Assembly (NCBI GenBank): GCA_028583415.1
Contig: CM053265.1
Span: 32,857,794-32,921,793, forward strand
Direction of reading: 5' to 3'
Source of the DNA: Protea cynaroides
Lineage: Eukaryota; Streptophyta; Magnoliopsida; Proteales; Proteaceae
Length of the DNA stretch: 64,000 bases
Shown here: piece by piece, positions 20,701 to 32,700 of the stretch
Layout: each line of letters begins with the position of its first letter
How positions within the stretch are numbered: position 1 is the first letter of the stretch
Made by a program: the position numbers and the translations under genes
The notes under the pieces: model-generated
Databases searched by the model: none
What the model saw: the letters and a program-made list of their open reading frames with translations, nothing else
Told to the model about the DNA's origin: nothing

Positions 20701-22080
20701 GCCAACCAAGGGTTTATTCATCGGTTTTCGACTATGTTCGCGGCATTGAAGATTATACCGGATATAGTGGATGAAGTGAAGACAGCTATCAAAACAGATC
20801 CTTATCTGAGAACAGTACAAGAGGATATTGAGAAAGGTAGGACTAACCCTGAGTTCACCTTGGATGATGAGAATGTACTGAAATATAAAGGAAGAATATG
20901 TGTACCTGAAACAGAAAGTATGGACATTAGACACCGACTGATGAAAGAAGCCCATACCACCCTCTATTCGATACATCCTGGAAGTACAAAAATGTATCAT
21001 GATCTGAAGAAACTATATTGGTGGAGGGGAATGAAAGCAGATGTAGCCAAGTTTGTGTCTCAATGCCTAAATTGTCAGAAGGTAAAGGTTGAGCGACAAA
21101 GACCCGCTGAACTATTATAGCCATTACCGGAACCAGCATGGAAATGGGACAGCAACACTATGGACTTCGTCACGGGACTACCATTGACTCCTCGAGTAGT
21201 TGACGCAGTTTGGGTGATTGTGGACCGTCTGACCAAAACAGCTCGCTTCATACCTATACGACCTCAGTATACAATGGAAAGGTTAGCGAAGCTGTATGTG
21301 GATAATATTGTTCGTTTACATGGTGTTCCAAAAATTATTGTGTCCGATAGAGATCCACGATTTACTTTCATGTTTTGGGAAGGATTGCAAAAGGCTATGG
21401 GTACAATGTTGAAGTTTAGTACTGCATTCCACCCACAGACAGATGGACTGTCAGAACGTGCAATTCAGATTCTAGAAGATATGCTACGAGCATGTGTAAT
21501 TTATTTCAAGGGATCATGGGATGAAAGATTACCATTGATTGAGTTCGCTTATATTAACAGCTATCAGGATACTATACAGATGTCACTTTATGAAGCACTG
21601 TATGGCAGATAGTGTCGAACTCCCTTGTTTTGGAATGAAGTTGGAGAACGTAGTATTGTTGGACTGGAATTTGATGAAGAGACTTGTCGAGTGGTCGACA
21701 TCATCAAGGAAAGAGTGAGAACAGCTCAGAACCGTCAGAAGCAATATGCAGATACTCGACGAAGAGATCTGGAGTTCACCGTAGGTGATAAAGTATTTTT
21801 GAAGGTATCGCCTATGCGAGGATTGAAAAGGTTCGGACAGAAAGGGAAACTAAGTCCAAGATATGTCGGGCCGTATGAAATTCTAGCTAAGCGTGGAAAA
21901 GTGGCTTATCAGTTAGAACTACCACCATCTGTGTCAAGTGTGCATGACGTATTTCACATTTCCCTATTGAAGAAGTATGTCAAAGACCCAACACATGTTT
22001 TGACAGTGGATTTGCCAGAATTGACTGATGATTTGACATTTGAAGTAACACCCACACAAATCACTAGTCGAAAGGTTTAA
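20701..22080 (+). pseudogene. pol pseudogene: integrase (Tekay-2)
   Basis: HHCC region at about 20940-21085 (SIHPGSTKMYHDLKKLYWW; CLNCQKVKVERQ). Core region: TMDFVTGLPL (first Asp near 21163), VSDRDPRF (near 21339) and SERAIQILEDM (Glu near 21457). The GPY/F-type tail follows to 22080. Stops at 21118 and 21610 (TAG) and 22078 (TAA) disable it. Compared with Tekay-1 the core region is still in one frame. Confidence 0.92.
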
Positions 22081-22253
22081 CGTCTACGCAACAGAGATAT
22101 CTACTATCTTAAGGCCATATGGAAAGTAGGGACATGGAAGAAATTACATGGGAAGAAGAAAATGCTATGCGAAAGAAATACCCTCACTTATTTGATTCAG
22201 GAGGTACGTACAATTTTGAGGACGAAATTTTTATAAGTTGGGGGGAGTTGTAA
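22081..22253 (+). pseudogene. Chromodomain remnant at the end of pol (Tekay-2)
   Basis: Homologous to 3190-3371 of Tekay-1 but frameshifted near 22120 (CATATGGAAAGTAGGG). The last codons are again read through the polypurine tract and end at TAA 22251-22253 inside the LTR. Confidence 0.8.
22240..22247 (+). other. Polypurine tract of Tekay-2
   Basis: GGGGGGAG, one base before the 3' LTR (22249). Confidence 0.8.
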
Positions 22254-24552
22254 GACCCGTGTCAATCTAACCCGGTCTTACCACCTTGAACAAGGTTTAC
22301 CCATCATGGTCGAGTCAAATGGACCAAGGGCGTGAAGGAGATCGAGATCCCAGGTATCAAATCGACCCAAAAACACTTAAAATAGGGGAAGGGTCGCATA
22401 CCCAGCTAAGCAGGGTCGGACCTCCCAAAATAGAAAGTCAGACCCTCGGTTTTGGAGGGAGGGTCGGACAACTTAAGACCCTGGGGTCGACGGGATCATC
22501 GACCCTCCCATCGACCCTCGGTTTTTGTCGAATATAGAAATTAGGAAATTTCTATATTTTTCGATTGAGATTCTTTCTTAATCTCAATGGGACTTATTTA
22601 GGATGTTCCTACTCTATTTAAAGGATGTCCCTAAGCCACTTTCACTACTTTCACAACCCTAATCGAATTGAGAGAAAGAGAGGGGAAGGAAAAGAGGAAG
22701 AAGAAAGGGAAGGAAGAGAACTTAGCACAAAGGATAAGAATTTCAGAGGAAAAGTTATCTTCTCAGGTATGGATACTAATTCCATGAATTTCTACAGACC
22801 TTAGGTTAGTAATTGTTGAGAGTGTGATCTCGGAGAAACCCAAACCATCAACCTATGGTTAGGTTTCCATGCCATAGAAGAATGTGTGAAAGCTATCTAG
22901 GTGGGTTATACATGGTTTTAGACCATGGAATGAATGTAGAATGGAATGTAGGAGCAAGCCATAGGAGCCCAAACACGAAGAATGGATTAAAAGAGGGAAT
23001 TGGACCAAAGTGCACCAAGGGTCGCACCGAGGGTCGATGACAAACCGACCCTAGGTGTTCCTGACCATCGACCCTCAGCATTCGGGAAGTCCAGAAAGAG
23101 GGAAGGGTCGATAACCCATCGACCCTAGCATCGACCCTACCTTTGACCCTCATTAACAGAGTAGTTTTTAAATCCGGAATTAATTCTAATTAAATTCTAT
23201 CGACTTTGTTAGGTCTTCTAGCAATATAATAACATTGTAAAGGTGATTTTAAAGCTTGGAAAAGTATCTTATAGCAATCTAAGGTGAGGAACCTTAACTC
23301 CAAATTAAATTGGTTAATAATAAACTGTTTTCTATTTATTGAGTCCTATGCTATGTTTGATTCAATGCGAATATGTTTGTAATGTGCATACAGCATGCCA
23401 TCCAATATTTCTATTACTTGTTCATGCATATTTACTTTATTGTTTATAACTTGATGATGATGATGATGATAGGAATAGGCATGTGCTTGTATGTGTGTGG
23501 TTGATGTGCTTGATGCGAGCAAGTATCAGGGGAGGTGTGATGAGAACGTCAATAAACGTTAACCTTTGGCGGGTCTCAGCACTTTAGCTCTATCTCTAAC
23601 TCATGTCTTGTGCATTGACATCATCGTATCGCCATTACTTTAGCAGAACTATTATGTCGTAGAGTATCAGGGGAGGTGGTCTCGGTCCTTGTAGTCTCTG
23701 ACTCTACCGGGGGGCCTTAGGTCTATCTCTATGGATATTCTGAGGGATGCTGGGGAGAGGCCTTGGATACACTTTTTGGCATTAGGATTGGTTAGTTGCA
23801 AGCCCAGTTTGCAACCCTCGCTAACAGGGGCTTACATGTTGGTATGACACTATAAAGCAATAAACATAACATTTGTTATGTAATGTTCATGATTGGGTGC
23901 ATGTGAGTTGACGATAAACATGATCTTCGGGTAACGTCACACACTCGTGTATGGAGGCGGAGTCAATAAATGCGAACTTTGGCTACCTAAACCTTTCTAT
24001 TGCATACTGCAAACTTATATACCAGACCAAAGATATAAATTGACTTTTTACATGCATATGTATTGTTGCATTATTTTGGCTACTCACTGAGCCATGTTCT
24101 GTGCTCACCCCTCGACGTCGAATATTTTTAGTTGATGATGCAGGTTATACGGTTGAAGATTTTGTAAATGCTTCTGCGTACGGGAACGTAGCGGCGATGG
24201 AAGTTGAAGCTGAAGTAGATACACACGACTCTTCTTGCGAATGCAACTCGTGTGTATTTGATTAGACATTTTATAGGTTTCTTTATTGGATTTATTCTGA
24301 CATGTATTTGATATTTAATATTTATGTCTCAGTTGAATACAGAATAATTTGCTATTAAATTATTAATATCATTTAGTTTCTCAGTTCATCTTATTATAAA
24401 ACTTCCGCAATTGTGTATTTACTATGATTATGATTACGGATGTGTGTAAGTTTGGATAACGCGGGGATAGCCTATTTGAGATCCTGGTTGAACCGTTGGT
24501 TATTTAGCGGTTCATCACACCATTCTGGTTAGACCAAAATTGGGGTGTGACA
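22249..24552 (+). repeat. 3' LTR of Tekay-2 (2304 bp)
   Basis: TGTAAGACC to GGTGTGACA, followed by the TCACG duplication. Partner of the LTR at 12684-14994. Near 22870 it lacks about 10 bp (GGAAAACCAT region) that the 5' LTR has. Confidence 0.95.
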
Positions 24553-24557
24553 TCACG
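24553..24557. repeat. Right target-site duplication of Tekay-2 (TCACG)
   Basis: Exact copy of 12679-12683. Confidence 0.92.
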
Positions 24558-25409
24558 GGTTTAAGGTTTATGGATCAGGGTTTACGATTCATGGTTTAGG
24601 AAAGAGTACATTGGTAAAATTTTTGATCGGCCATATCTTTTTTCTTACATGTCGGATTGGCATGTTATTTTTTTATTGGGGTGTCTTGCCATGATCTACG
24701 TGACCCAAGGTCACATTTCAAGTTTCATTGTTCACGGTTCATGGGTTCAGGGTTTAGGGTTCACGGATCAGTGTTCTCAGTTCATGGTTTAGTAAAGAAT
24801 ACTTATGTAAAATCTTTGATCGGCCATAACTTTTTTCTCGGAAGTCGGATCGATGTGTTCCTTTATTTTATTTGTAGAGTCTCATTGCAATTTATGCAAC
24901 CTAATATCATGGTTCAAGGTTCATGGTTCACGGTTCACGAGATCAAGGTTCACGTATCAGGGTTCACGGTTCATGGTTTAGTAAAGAACAGGCCTGTAAA
25001 ATCTTTGATCGGCTATAACTTTTCGCTAGGATGTCAGATCAGGGTGTTATTTTAATTTTATTTGGGGTTTCTCCTCACGATCTACCCGACTCAAGGTCAT
25101 GATTGATGGTTCATGGTTCACAGTTCATGGTTCACGGGTTTAAGGCTCTTTGATCAGGGTTCACGGTTCATGGTTTAGGAAAGAATACATAGGTAAAATT
25201 TTTTATTGGCTTTAACTTTTCCTCCTGATGTCGGATCGGGGTGTTATTTTTTTTATTTAGGGTGTGTAGTCATTATCTACCCGACCCAAGGTTACATTTC
25301 ATGGGTTCAAGGTTAACGGATTTGGGTTCATGGTTCATGGTTCAGGAAAGAATATGTATGTAAAATCTTCTATTGGCCATAACTTTTGGCTCCAATGTCA
25401 GGTCGGCGT
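24553..25409. repeat. ~185 bp satellite array, block 2 (about 4-5 units)
   Basis: Same family as block 1 and in phase with it across Tekay-2. It ends inside the CAGGTCGGCGT part of a unit where the Tat-lineage element starts. Confidence 0.92.
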
Positions 25410-26142
25410 TTTTACGGTTGGAAATCTCCCACCGATTTGTGATTCGGATGTCATGTAACCACAAAGAAGAGACAAGGGAGTTAGGTGACTAATCCCTAGG
25501 AAAACTCTGATGCCTAAGTCAGATTCCCACAGTAAACAATTAAGAGATAGCAGGAAGCTACCTCTAGCTTAGAGAGAGGGGAACACAGAGAGAGTTTGAT
25601 TATAGGTGAGAGAGAATGAATAGTGAATAGTAAGGTGACCTGAGTTACCTTGTGGGTTTTCCCTTCACTTATAGAGATTGGGACAAAGCATGGAGGTTCT
25701 AGGATTCTGGGAGGTAGTTTGCCAATAGGACTGCTAGGTCTCACACTGTGGGACACCCAAGTCATAGACTCCGAGTAGGAATAGGTGACTATAGCTAGGG
25801 AAGCTATGTAATGGAGATAAGAATGACAAGTGTCACCATACGAGTGGTTGTCTGGTCGTGTTAGACAACAATGTATATTGGTAGGAGAAGGACTCCAAAT
25901 ATGTAGTTGAATTTCCCTAAGACTCTGCCTTCTGAGGGAGCAATGTGTTCCAATGGAAAAGGGACTCCAATTACGTAACAGGTTTGCCTCAGGATTCTAT
26001 CATCAAAATAAGTGGCGTAACCTAATAGGACTGTGCCTCCGAGTATCCAAGGTTGAGTATGACTCCACTACGTTTAGTAGGCCTGGCCAACTCCAAATGC
26101 CACCTATGAGATTTTTATAAGGAGATGTTTTTCCCCCTAACA
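25410..26142 (-). repeat. 3' LTR (in element sense) of the Tat element, about 733 bp
   Basis: Aligns with 38594-39324 over the whole length (for example CAGATTCCCA, TAAACA, AGAGATAGCAGGAAG). Minus-strand start is TGTTAGGGGG; the other end is mutated (AAAAA for AACA). A minus-strand polypurine-like CAAGGGGCAAC adjoins at 26143-26153. Confidence 0.85.
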
Positions 26143-26660
26143 GTTGCCCCTTGTGCTATCGGATATGCAAGATTCGATGATGCAGTCAATATTTGGTTGG
26201 CCTCGCCAAACTGATCAGTTGTCTGTTACACATGACAATGCAAGCATTTAGAGGTGCATACGAGCCCTAGTCGGCAGCAGTACTTCTTGGAATGCTGACC
26301 GTCCAACTTTAGAAGATGCTAGCTAGGCATAGAGGCACGTAAGATGTCATAAAGTTGGAAAATCAAACAGTTTCATAAAGCTATTGGAGAAGGTAGGTGG
26401 ACGTCTTGGAAGAGTGTGCTCGTTAAGTCAAAACTACAGGCCATTATGATGCCGAACACGTGTTGAGGGCAAAACCCAAAAACATGCCTGGGGATTGTGT
26501 CATTTCTATAAAGCAACCATCATGACAGCTGTACGTCATAATGGAGCCCTAACCTGTAGAACGACGATTGTCCACTCTACATTGATGGCGTTGACAACTT
26601 TCCTGTGAGAATGTGCCACTTGTCCATTGTCTCTTTATCTACTCAGAGGGATGGGAGTTC
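26143..26660. other. Untranslated interval between Tat 3' LTR and the extra gene
   Basis: About 520 bp without a recognisable coding region. On the plus strand it is the upstream region of the extra gene; on the minus strand it is the end of the element before its polypurine tract. Confidence 0.5.
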
Positions 26661-26668
26661 TATAAATA
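26661..26668 (+). promoter_or_regulatory. TATA box of the plus-strand extra gene in the Tat element
   Basis: TATAAATA in TTCTATAAATACCCCC, a textbook plant core promoter context, 260 bp before the first plausible ATG (26928), pointing opposite to gag-pol. Confidence 0.6.
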
Positions 26669-26927
26669 CCCCCTCAAAGCCACATTTTGACCTTTACCTT
26701 CTGCTCGAGTTGCTGCCTATCTGTGTAGTCGGAGGTGAACCCTGCTACTCATCTTCAACCGTTGTCTCTACTTCTAGTCTTCAACCTCTCTCTAGTAAGT
26801 TTCATTTTCTCTTTTTCCTTTGTCTTTCATTTTCGTTTCCTTTCGGTTTATGTTCTTGGACTACTCTTTGACAAATAGTGTCGACCCATCAGTGAGAGAG
26901 GGAGGGGTTACTAGGAAAAAGTGGATC

Positions 26928-29500
26928 ATGGCCCAATATAGGAGTGAGACCGAATCATCCACCGAGTCCATGGAATACGTGGTTTCTAGTAATGCTACTT
27001 CTTTGGATAGGAGAGAGAAAGATCCTAAACCTAAGCTCCTCAGAGTCTACCTTTTGGGAACCACCCCTCGAAAGGGGAGGAAGAATCACCCTTGGAAGAA
27101 GCTCCGTTGGCCTCCAAGGAGGAGGTGTCCTAGTCTTCGGATACTGTCAAGAAGAAAAGTCAGCCTTAAACCACCCTAGCTAAGAAAAGTCATAAGAAGA
27201 AAAGCAGGAAGCCAACTAGCCCCACATTGGATTCTGTTTCGGCTTCTAAAATTGAGAGTTTGATACGCTTAAAAGCCTAGCTGGATCAACTACATTCTGA
27301 GTATCAGATTTCTACTACTGTGTCCTTGCGAGCTCCTTGGGCCGATGAGCCAGCTTGTTCTATGAACCAGTTCGAGGCATGCGTGTACAAGCATGCCCTG
27401 TAATCAGGATTGAGGTTCCCCATCTACCCAGTAGTCCTAAGCATCTTGAGGGCATACTGCATCATCTTGTGTCGGCTAGCCCCCAACGGGTGGAGGTGCC
27501 TATTTCCCTTCATCATGTTCGATCTGCCGACTAGTCCGAGAGCCAATTGTCAACTTATTCAACACACTCTTCTAGTTCAATAACTTTTTGGAGAAGGACT
27601 CTAATGAACTGATAAGGTGGTACTACTTCAACCAGTGGAATGCCAAGTCATACCCTATGATATCTAAGAATCCCTCTATTATCCACGGTTGGCCACAAAA
27701 GTTTATATTCTTCGGCTCGGGGGAAGACAACCCCTTGTCGGACATCTGGAACCTGGTGCTCGTACCCACCTTCAACAAGAAATAGTAGCTGACCTGTGAC
27801 GAATTGAAGACTCTCTACCTGGTGATGATAGGTCAGACCGTCCCTTGCTCTGACTTGACAAAACCAAAGGTCTTGGCCGAGTACGGCCTACTAGGTGAAG
27901 CCCTAGATAGTAGCTGAGTGTATTTTGTATGTATGACTTTCATTTCGACTTGCTTTTTCTTTCGCCTATGCAGTAAACTTTACACTCGAAGAGCTGATCC
28001 AGAACTTACAAGCCACCGGGCAGGTAAAGGGTAGACAGACGAAGGCCTCTGAAAAAATGATAGTGTCCAGGCCAAAGCCAACTAGGGGAAAAATCAGTAG
28101 CCCAAGAGGGTTTACTACTATGTCCCAGGTAGGCTAGGACACGGGCAAGGGGAAACGGGTTTTGGGCAAGCGTGATGGTCTTAAACAGAAATGAGCCAAG
28201 TCCACAAAGGATCTCCCTACCGATATCTATCAGTAGAGGGGCAATCTATAGGAGAACCCGTGACGAGGCATGGAGGCAACAAGCCCCGACCACACAGAAG
28301 TCTATGCCCCCACCCAAGGAGACTATCAATCGGATGAGGGGTTCATAGAAGAAGTATCATGCCGTCTGCATAAGGAGACAGCGGGCAAGAAGCTGACCAA
28401 CGAGGGCACTGGTCTGGAGGGTAGAAAAGGCACCGACAAGCCCAAGACCAAGGCCCTTCAAGTAAAGTTCTTGATCGACAAGGGTGACTCCATCTTCGAG
28501 GGAACTTGAGTGGCTCATGCCTTTATGGAAGAGTCCCGACAAGGGTGACTGCACGTTAAGGAATGGACGGACCGAGAGGCCATTCAAAGGTGCTACTAGT
28601 ACAAGATGATGGTAAGTTTTCTTCCCACTCTTCTTGCTTATTGCCACATTCAGGTTAGCACAGATTAACCCCCCTTTCTTCTGGTTACAAGCAGACTCTA
28701 CCTCTGCAGACATCTGCTATCGGCTAGAGATGACCAACTTCAAGCTCCTGGCGGCCGACACCAAGTACAAAGAGTTCAAGGAGGCCCATGGGGTGTAGGA
28801 GCTTGCCATGGAGAGGATGGCCTCTGATTGTATGGGTCTCCTTCAGGAGCTGTTGGAGGCCCAGGACAAGGCCAAGGGGGCCAAGGGAGAGCTAACTAGG
28901 GAGCAGGGAAATTCCAGAATGTTAAGGGGGAGCTATGACAAGCTGGTGAAAAGCTATGCACGATCAAAGCTGACCTCAAATCTATAGTGGAAAGGGTACA
29001 GTCGGCCACAGCTGAGGCGTCCAGGGCACAGGAGAGCCTCCAGAGATCAAAAGAGTAAGATAAGCTCCATAGGACGAGGTTATCGCCGACTACTGCCAGT
29101 TCGAGGAGTATAAGCAAGCTCTGAAGAATTCCACTAGTGGCTACTTCAAGGAGGACGCTCTATATCTACGGTTGTCCCTGGATGAGTAGGGTATGGTGGC
29201 TCATTACTCAACTTGGTTGTCCTTCTTAGATGAGGCCGAAGATATGGGTGGTGCTACTGCTTAAGAGTTGGAAGGTGGTAGGGAGGGCCGCTCACCTGAC
29301 CTGCCCATGTTCAAGGCTCCCCCTTTGACTCTGCTTGTTGAGGAAGGTCTCATAGAGGTTTCATTAGAGCAAGTGACTGCTCGAGCTACCCAGCAGACCC
29401 AAGATCCTTTGACTAATGATGGTGATGCCCCTGTTGCTAAAACCGTAGACCCCTTGGTCCCAAAGGACCCTCCTCCAGTGGTTGCTTTAAGTCTCCTCCT
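26928..29500 (+). pseudogene. Decayed extra gene of the Tat element, antisense to gag-pol (PF04195-like)
   Basis: ATG 26928 starts a Ser/Glu-rich N-terminus (MAQYRSETESSTESMEYVV). After frame changes near 27030-27200, the plus strand at about 27369-27530 reads SGLRFPIYPVVLSILRAY and LAPNGWR. At 27600-27785 it reads WYYFNQWNAKS and HGWPQKFIFFGSG. This wording matches the plant 'gypsy-type transposon' domain found in extra ORFs of Tat elements (recognised from memory). A coiled-coil rich part lies at 28700-29060 (LLQELLEAQDKAKGAKGEL). The tail near 29268-29490 is Pro/Thr-rich (KTVDPLVPKDPPPVV). Many stops (for example TAA at 27402) and frameshifts disable it. Introns are likely near 27915-27977 and at 28612-28694. 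Confidence 0.7.
28612..28694 (+). other. Predicted 83-nt intron of the Tat extra gene
   Basis: Donor GATG|GTAAGTTTTC and acceptor TTACAAGCAG|AC with a T/C-rich interior; size is typical of short plant introns. Orientation is opposite to gag-pol, supporting a separate plus-strand transcript. Confidence 0.55.
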
Positions 29501-29756
29501 TTTTTGTTTTGTTTTTGTATCCAACCATGGGGGTTCTTGTTTTTGGCCCCGTGCAGACTTGGAAAAATTTAACCATAAAATATTTATGAAGTGTTCTTTC
29601 TATTTTTGCTGCTTGTGTTTGCTTTTTTCAACTGTTGTTTTAACATATATATAACTCCTATGATACCCCAAAAGTGTAGTCGGGCTGCTTGTCTGGGAGG
29701 CTAAGTGCAGTTGTAGTATTTTGCTATAAAATATCATGTATTCTGAACGTTATGTA

Positions 29757-30242
29757 GATGTCGTAACAATGTGGTCTACGTGCGACTCATTCCTGCTTGC
29801 GGGTATGAGTAGGTAGAGTCATGTATGGTCTGCGTGCTACTTAGGCCTGCTTGTGGGTATGAGTAGGCAGAGTCAAGTATGGTTTGCATGCTACTCAAGC
29901 CTGCTTGTGGGTATGAGTAGGCAGAGTCAAGTATGGTTTGCATGCTATTCAAGCTTGCTTGTGGGTATGAGTAGGCAGAGTCAAGTATGGTTTGCATGCT
30001 ACTCATGCCTACTTATGGGTATGAATAGGTAGAGTTAAGTATGGTCTGTCTGCTACTCATGTCTGCTTGTGGGTATGAGTAGGCAGAGTAAAGTATGGTC
30101 TGCGTGCTACTCATGCTTGCTTGTGGGTATGAGTAGGTAGAGTGGTCTATGTGTTACTCATGCCTATTTGTAGGTATGAGTAGGTAGAGTCAAGTATGAC
30201 CTGCGTGCTAGTCAGACCTACTTGTAAGTATGAGTAGGTAGG
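29757..30242. repeat. 54-bp minisatellite in the Tat 3' untranslated region (about 9 units)
   Basis: GGGTATGAGTAGGCAGAGTC starts at 29801, 29855, 29909, 29963, 30017, 30071 and 30125: exactly 54 bp each. The next start is 30172 (7 bp shorter, TCAAGTA lost), then 30226. Because 54 is a multiple of 3, a spurious 18-residue repeat can be translated on the minus strand. It sits between pol and the 3' LTR, a known hot place for tandem repeats in this clade. Confidence 0.92.
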
Positions 30243-30542
30243 CTCGGCCGAATGAAACGACTATAAGGAAATGCCAGTTGTGTAATTGCTCTGTTATTAG
30301 GATGCAATGAAAAGGACTTCTTGTATTAGAATTTATACTGAGCGGGTGCCCCTAGAGAGCTTGGATAATAATGGAAAGCTATATACTTTGAAAGAAAAAG
30401 TTACATAAGGGGCCTGGACTAGTCAGTTGACTCGACTAGAATAAAACCTACTTAAATTAAAGACTAAGTATGTAGCGGTAATCTAGGGCCAGCATCGATG
30501 GAGGCTCATTAGTAGTACTTGTACAGGTTTGTAGTGTGCGAA

Positions 30543-32008
30543 GTACAAGGTATCTCCTCACCGGTTAGGGTGGCCAGGGTGTATGATCTAGGGCGGTCTA
30601 TCTTGATTACCTTTTAAGGTCCTTCCCAATTTTTGCCATCTTCCACTGATTGGTTGGCTCTGAGACTGTAGTTTTCCTGAGGACCAGGTCTCCGATCCTG
30701 AATACTTTTGGGTGCACATTCTTGTTGTAGTGCCTGGTCATGGCTTGCTGATGTTCGGCTGCCCTGAATGCTATCGAGTCTCAAAGGTCTTCCAAATTGT
30801 CTAAGTTGGTGCGCAGGTTGTCACAGTTGGTCTCCTTGTTGAAGTTCAAGGTCCTGTAAATGGGGTGGAATACCTCTACAGGGATAACTACCTCTGTGCC
30901 GAAGGTGAGCATGAAGGGAGTTCCCCTTATGTGTGGGGGTCCTATTAGTGGTCTTGTATGACAAGAAAATACTCGATAATTCATCGACCTACTTCTCCTT
31001 CTCATTAGTCACCCTCTTCTTGAGCTTGGCCATTATAGTCTTGTTCATGGCCTCCATCTGCCCACTGGTTTGCTGGTGGCTGACAGACCCGAAGGGGTAA
31101 TCGATTCAGAACTCGACACAGAACTCTATGAATGATGTGCTGGTGAACTGTGGGCCATTGTCAGTCATGAGTACTCATGGAACACTGAACCTGTAAACAA
31201 CCGAGTGTCTAAAGAATTGTTCTACCTCGAATGAGCCGATCTTTGCAATTTCTTTGACTTCGATCCACTTGGTGAAGTAGTCGATGGCCACTACAACATA
31301 CTTCTGCTGGTATGTGGCTCTGGCGAAGGGCCCCATGATGTCCATCCCCATATGGCCAAGGGGAGGGGGCAGATAATAGGCTGTAGAGGAGTGGCAAGAG
31401 CATTTATGGGTGTGTAGAATTGATAGTTTTTACACTTATGTACCAGTTTGATGCAGTCGTCATGCATCCCTGGTCAGTGGTAGCCTTGTCAAAGGATTTT
31501 TTGAAATTGTGATCGGTTGCCTTGATGCCGACAATAGATGCCTTCATGAACTTCTTTCATCACTTGCTCAGCTTCTTCAAATCTGAGACATCGAAGCAAG
31601 GGCATGGTGTAGGATCTCCTGTACAACACATCCTGGTGAATGGTGTACTATCGTGACTTTTCTTGGATTCGTCGGGCCTCCTTTCTATACTCAGGGAGTG
31701 CACCCATCTGAAGGTAGTTGTAGATGGAGTCATATCAGCTAGGGGCGATGTCGATCAACACTACTTCTGTAATGGTGCATGTGTGCTCTAGTAGCACAAC
31801 ATACACTGCATTGTCCATCTCAGAGATGTCTACCAGGGATAACCTATTCAGCTCATATGGTTCAGTGTTCTCATCTCGGCCCATATACTATAGTTCAATG
31901 CTCTAGAAGGCTGTTGTGGTCGAATTTACCTTCTCCAGGTACTTCTGCATCCCCGACTACCTAGCTTCATAGTTGCCTCGCACATGGTGGACTAGGAACT
32001 GTGGGTCA
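30543..32008 (-). pseudogene. Integrase pseudogene of the Tat element with upstream connection region
   Basis: Minus-strand reading. A linker runs at 32008-31680. The zinc-binding region follows (LVHKCKNYQFYTP near 31440-31400, with the second Cys of the pair changed to Tyr). The core starts with GHMGMDIMGPF near 31350 (Asp), YVVVAIDYFTKWIEVKEIAK near 31290, TDNGPQFTS near 31160 (Asp) and GQMEAMNKTIMAKL near 31045 (Glu). A C-terminal part has GTPFMLTFGTEVVIPVEVF (about 30930-30870). Several stops and a frameshift near 30960 are present. The role would be insertion of the element DNA; the copy is dead. Confidence 0.88.
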
Positions 32009-32359
32009 CTAGGAACTATGAGATGTTTTATCATCAGACCCTTTGTTAGTAAGGAGGCTGGCCAGTAATGCTTCGTACTCAGCCTTGTTGTTTATTGTGT
32101 TGAACCCAAATCTGATGGCCGACCTGACTTTGAACTTCTTTGGACTGGTGAATATCACACCTGTACCTGATTTCCTATCCATGGAGGACCCATCAACTTG
32201 CAAAACCCACATCACTTCAGCCAGTATAGACTTCTCTTCTTGCTCTTGCAGCACTATTTCTGCCTTTGGCAGGGTGCTCTCCACTATGAAATCCTCCAAG
32301 GCCTGTCCCTTGATGGTGGTCCTGGGTACATACTTTAGCTCTAACTCGTCGAGTTCCAT
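32009..32359 (-). pseudogene. Second (archaeal-type) RNase H of the Tat element
   Basis: Open from 32359 to 32009 on the minus strand: LELKYVPRTTIKGQALEDF joins the first RNase H to a second domain with WVLQVDGSSMDRKSGTGVIF (catalytic Asp in VDGS) and NNKAEYEALLASL (catalytic Glu). A second RNase H here is a mark of the Tat clade. The reading frame is short; the rest (the final catalytic part) is in other frames near 32008. Confidence 0.8.
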
Positions 32360-32362
32360 GGC

Positions 32363-32700
32363 CTAGTTTATCTTCGGCCAGAGGCATCCAACTTTGATAA
32401 TACCTTCTTCAGAGATGTATTTATCAATATAGAGATAGGGTATACCTAGAAACATGGTTAGAAATTCCGCGCAGCAGTGATTAGGGCTAGTGCTAGTGCC
32501 AGCTTCTCGATAGGTTTCTATGGGGCGCTGGACTTTATCTTCTTCTTTCAGTAAGACTGTACTTACTACTAGGTCTGATACCACTACGTACAATTGTAAC
32601 TCATCACCAAGATTAGGCTTTACTAGCAGTGGGGGTGAATCCAGATAGGCCTTGAGGTCCTCGAAAGCTTTTTGACACTCGATTGTTTACTCGAACTTCC
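32363..32700 (-). pseudogene. First RNase H of the Tat element
   Basis: Minus-strand LYVVVSDLVVSTVLLKEED (about 32590-32535) is the start of a Ty3/gypsy RNase H in which the usual Asp position is VSD. Downstream residues are mixed-frame and stop at 32363 before the linker to the second RNase H. Confidence 0.72.

Larger units (their letters stand above)
12684..24552 (+). mobile_element. Tekay-2: full-length decayed Ty3/gypsy chromovirus (11,869 bp)
   Basis: The element is complete: 5' LTR (12684-14994), tRNA-iMet primer site, an antisense ORF, gag, pol with PR-RT-RNH-IN-chromodomain, polypurine tract, 3' LTR (22249-24552) and flanking TCACG duplications. In the first ~340 bp the two LTRs differ at roughly a dozen positions by eye, so insertion is not very recent. 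gag and pol carry many stops and frameshifts. It sits in the satellite in phase with the flanking units. Confidence 0.95.

Noticed and set aside
29776..30006. 18-residue repeat protein on the minus strand
   Set aside because: It is a by-product of a 54-bp minisatellite in the untranslated end of the Tat element. The frame is lost where a unit has a 7-bp deletion, and there is no conserved start.
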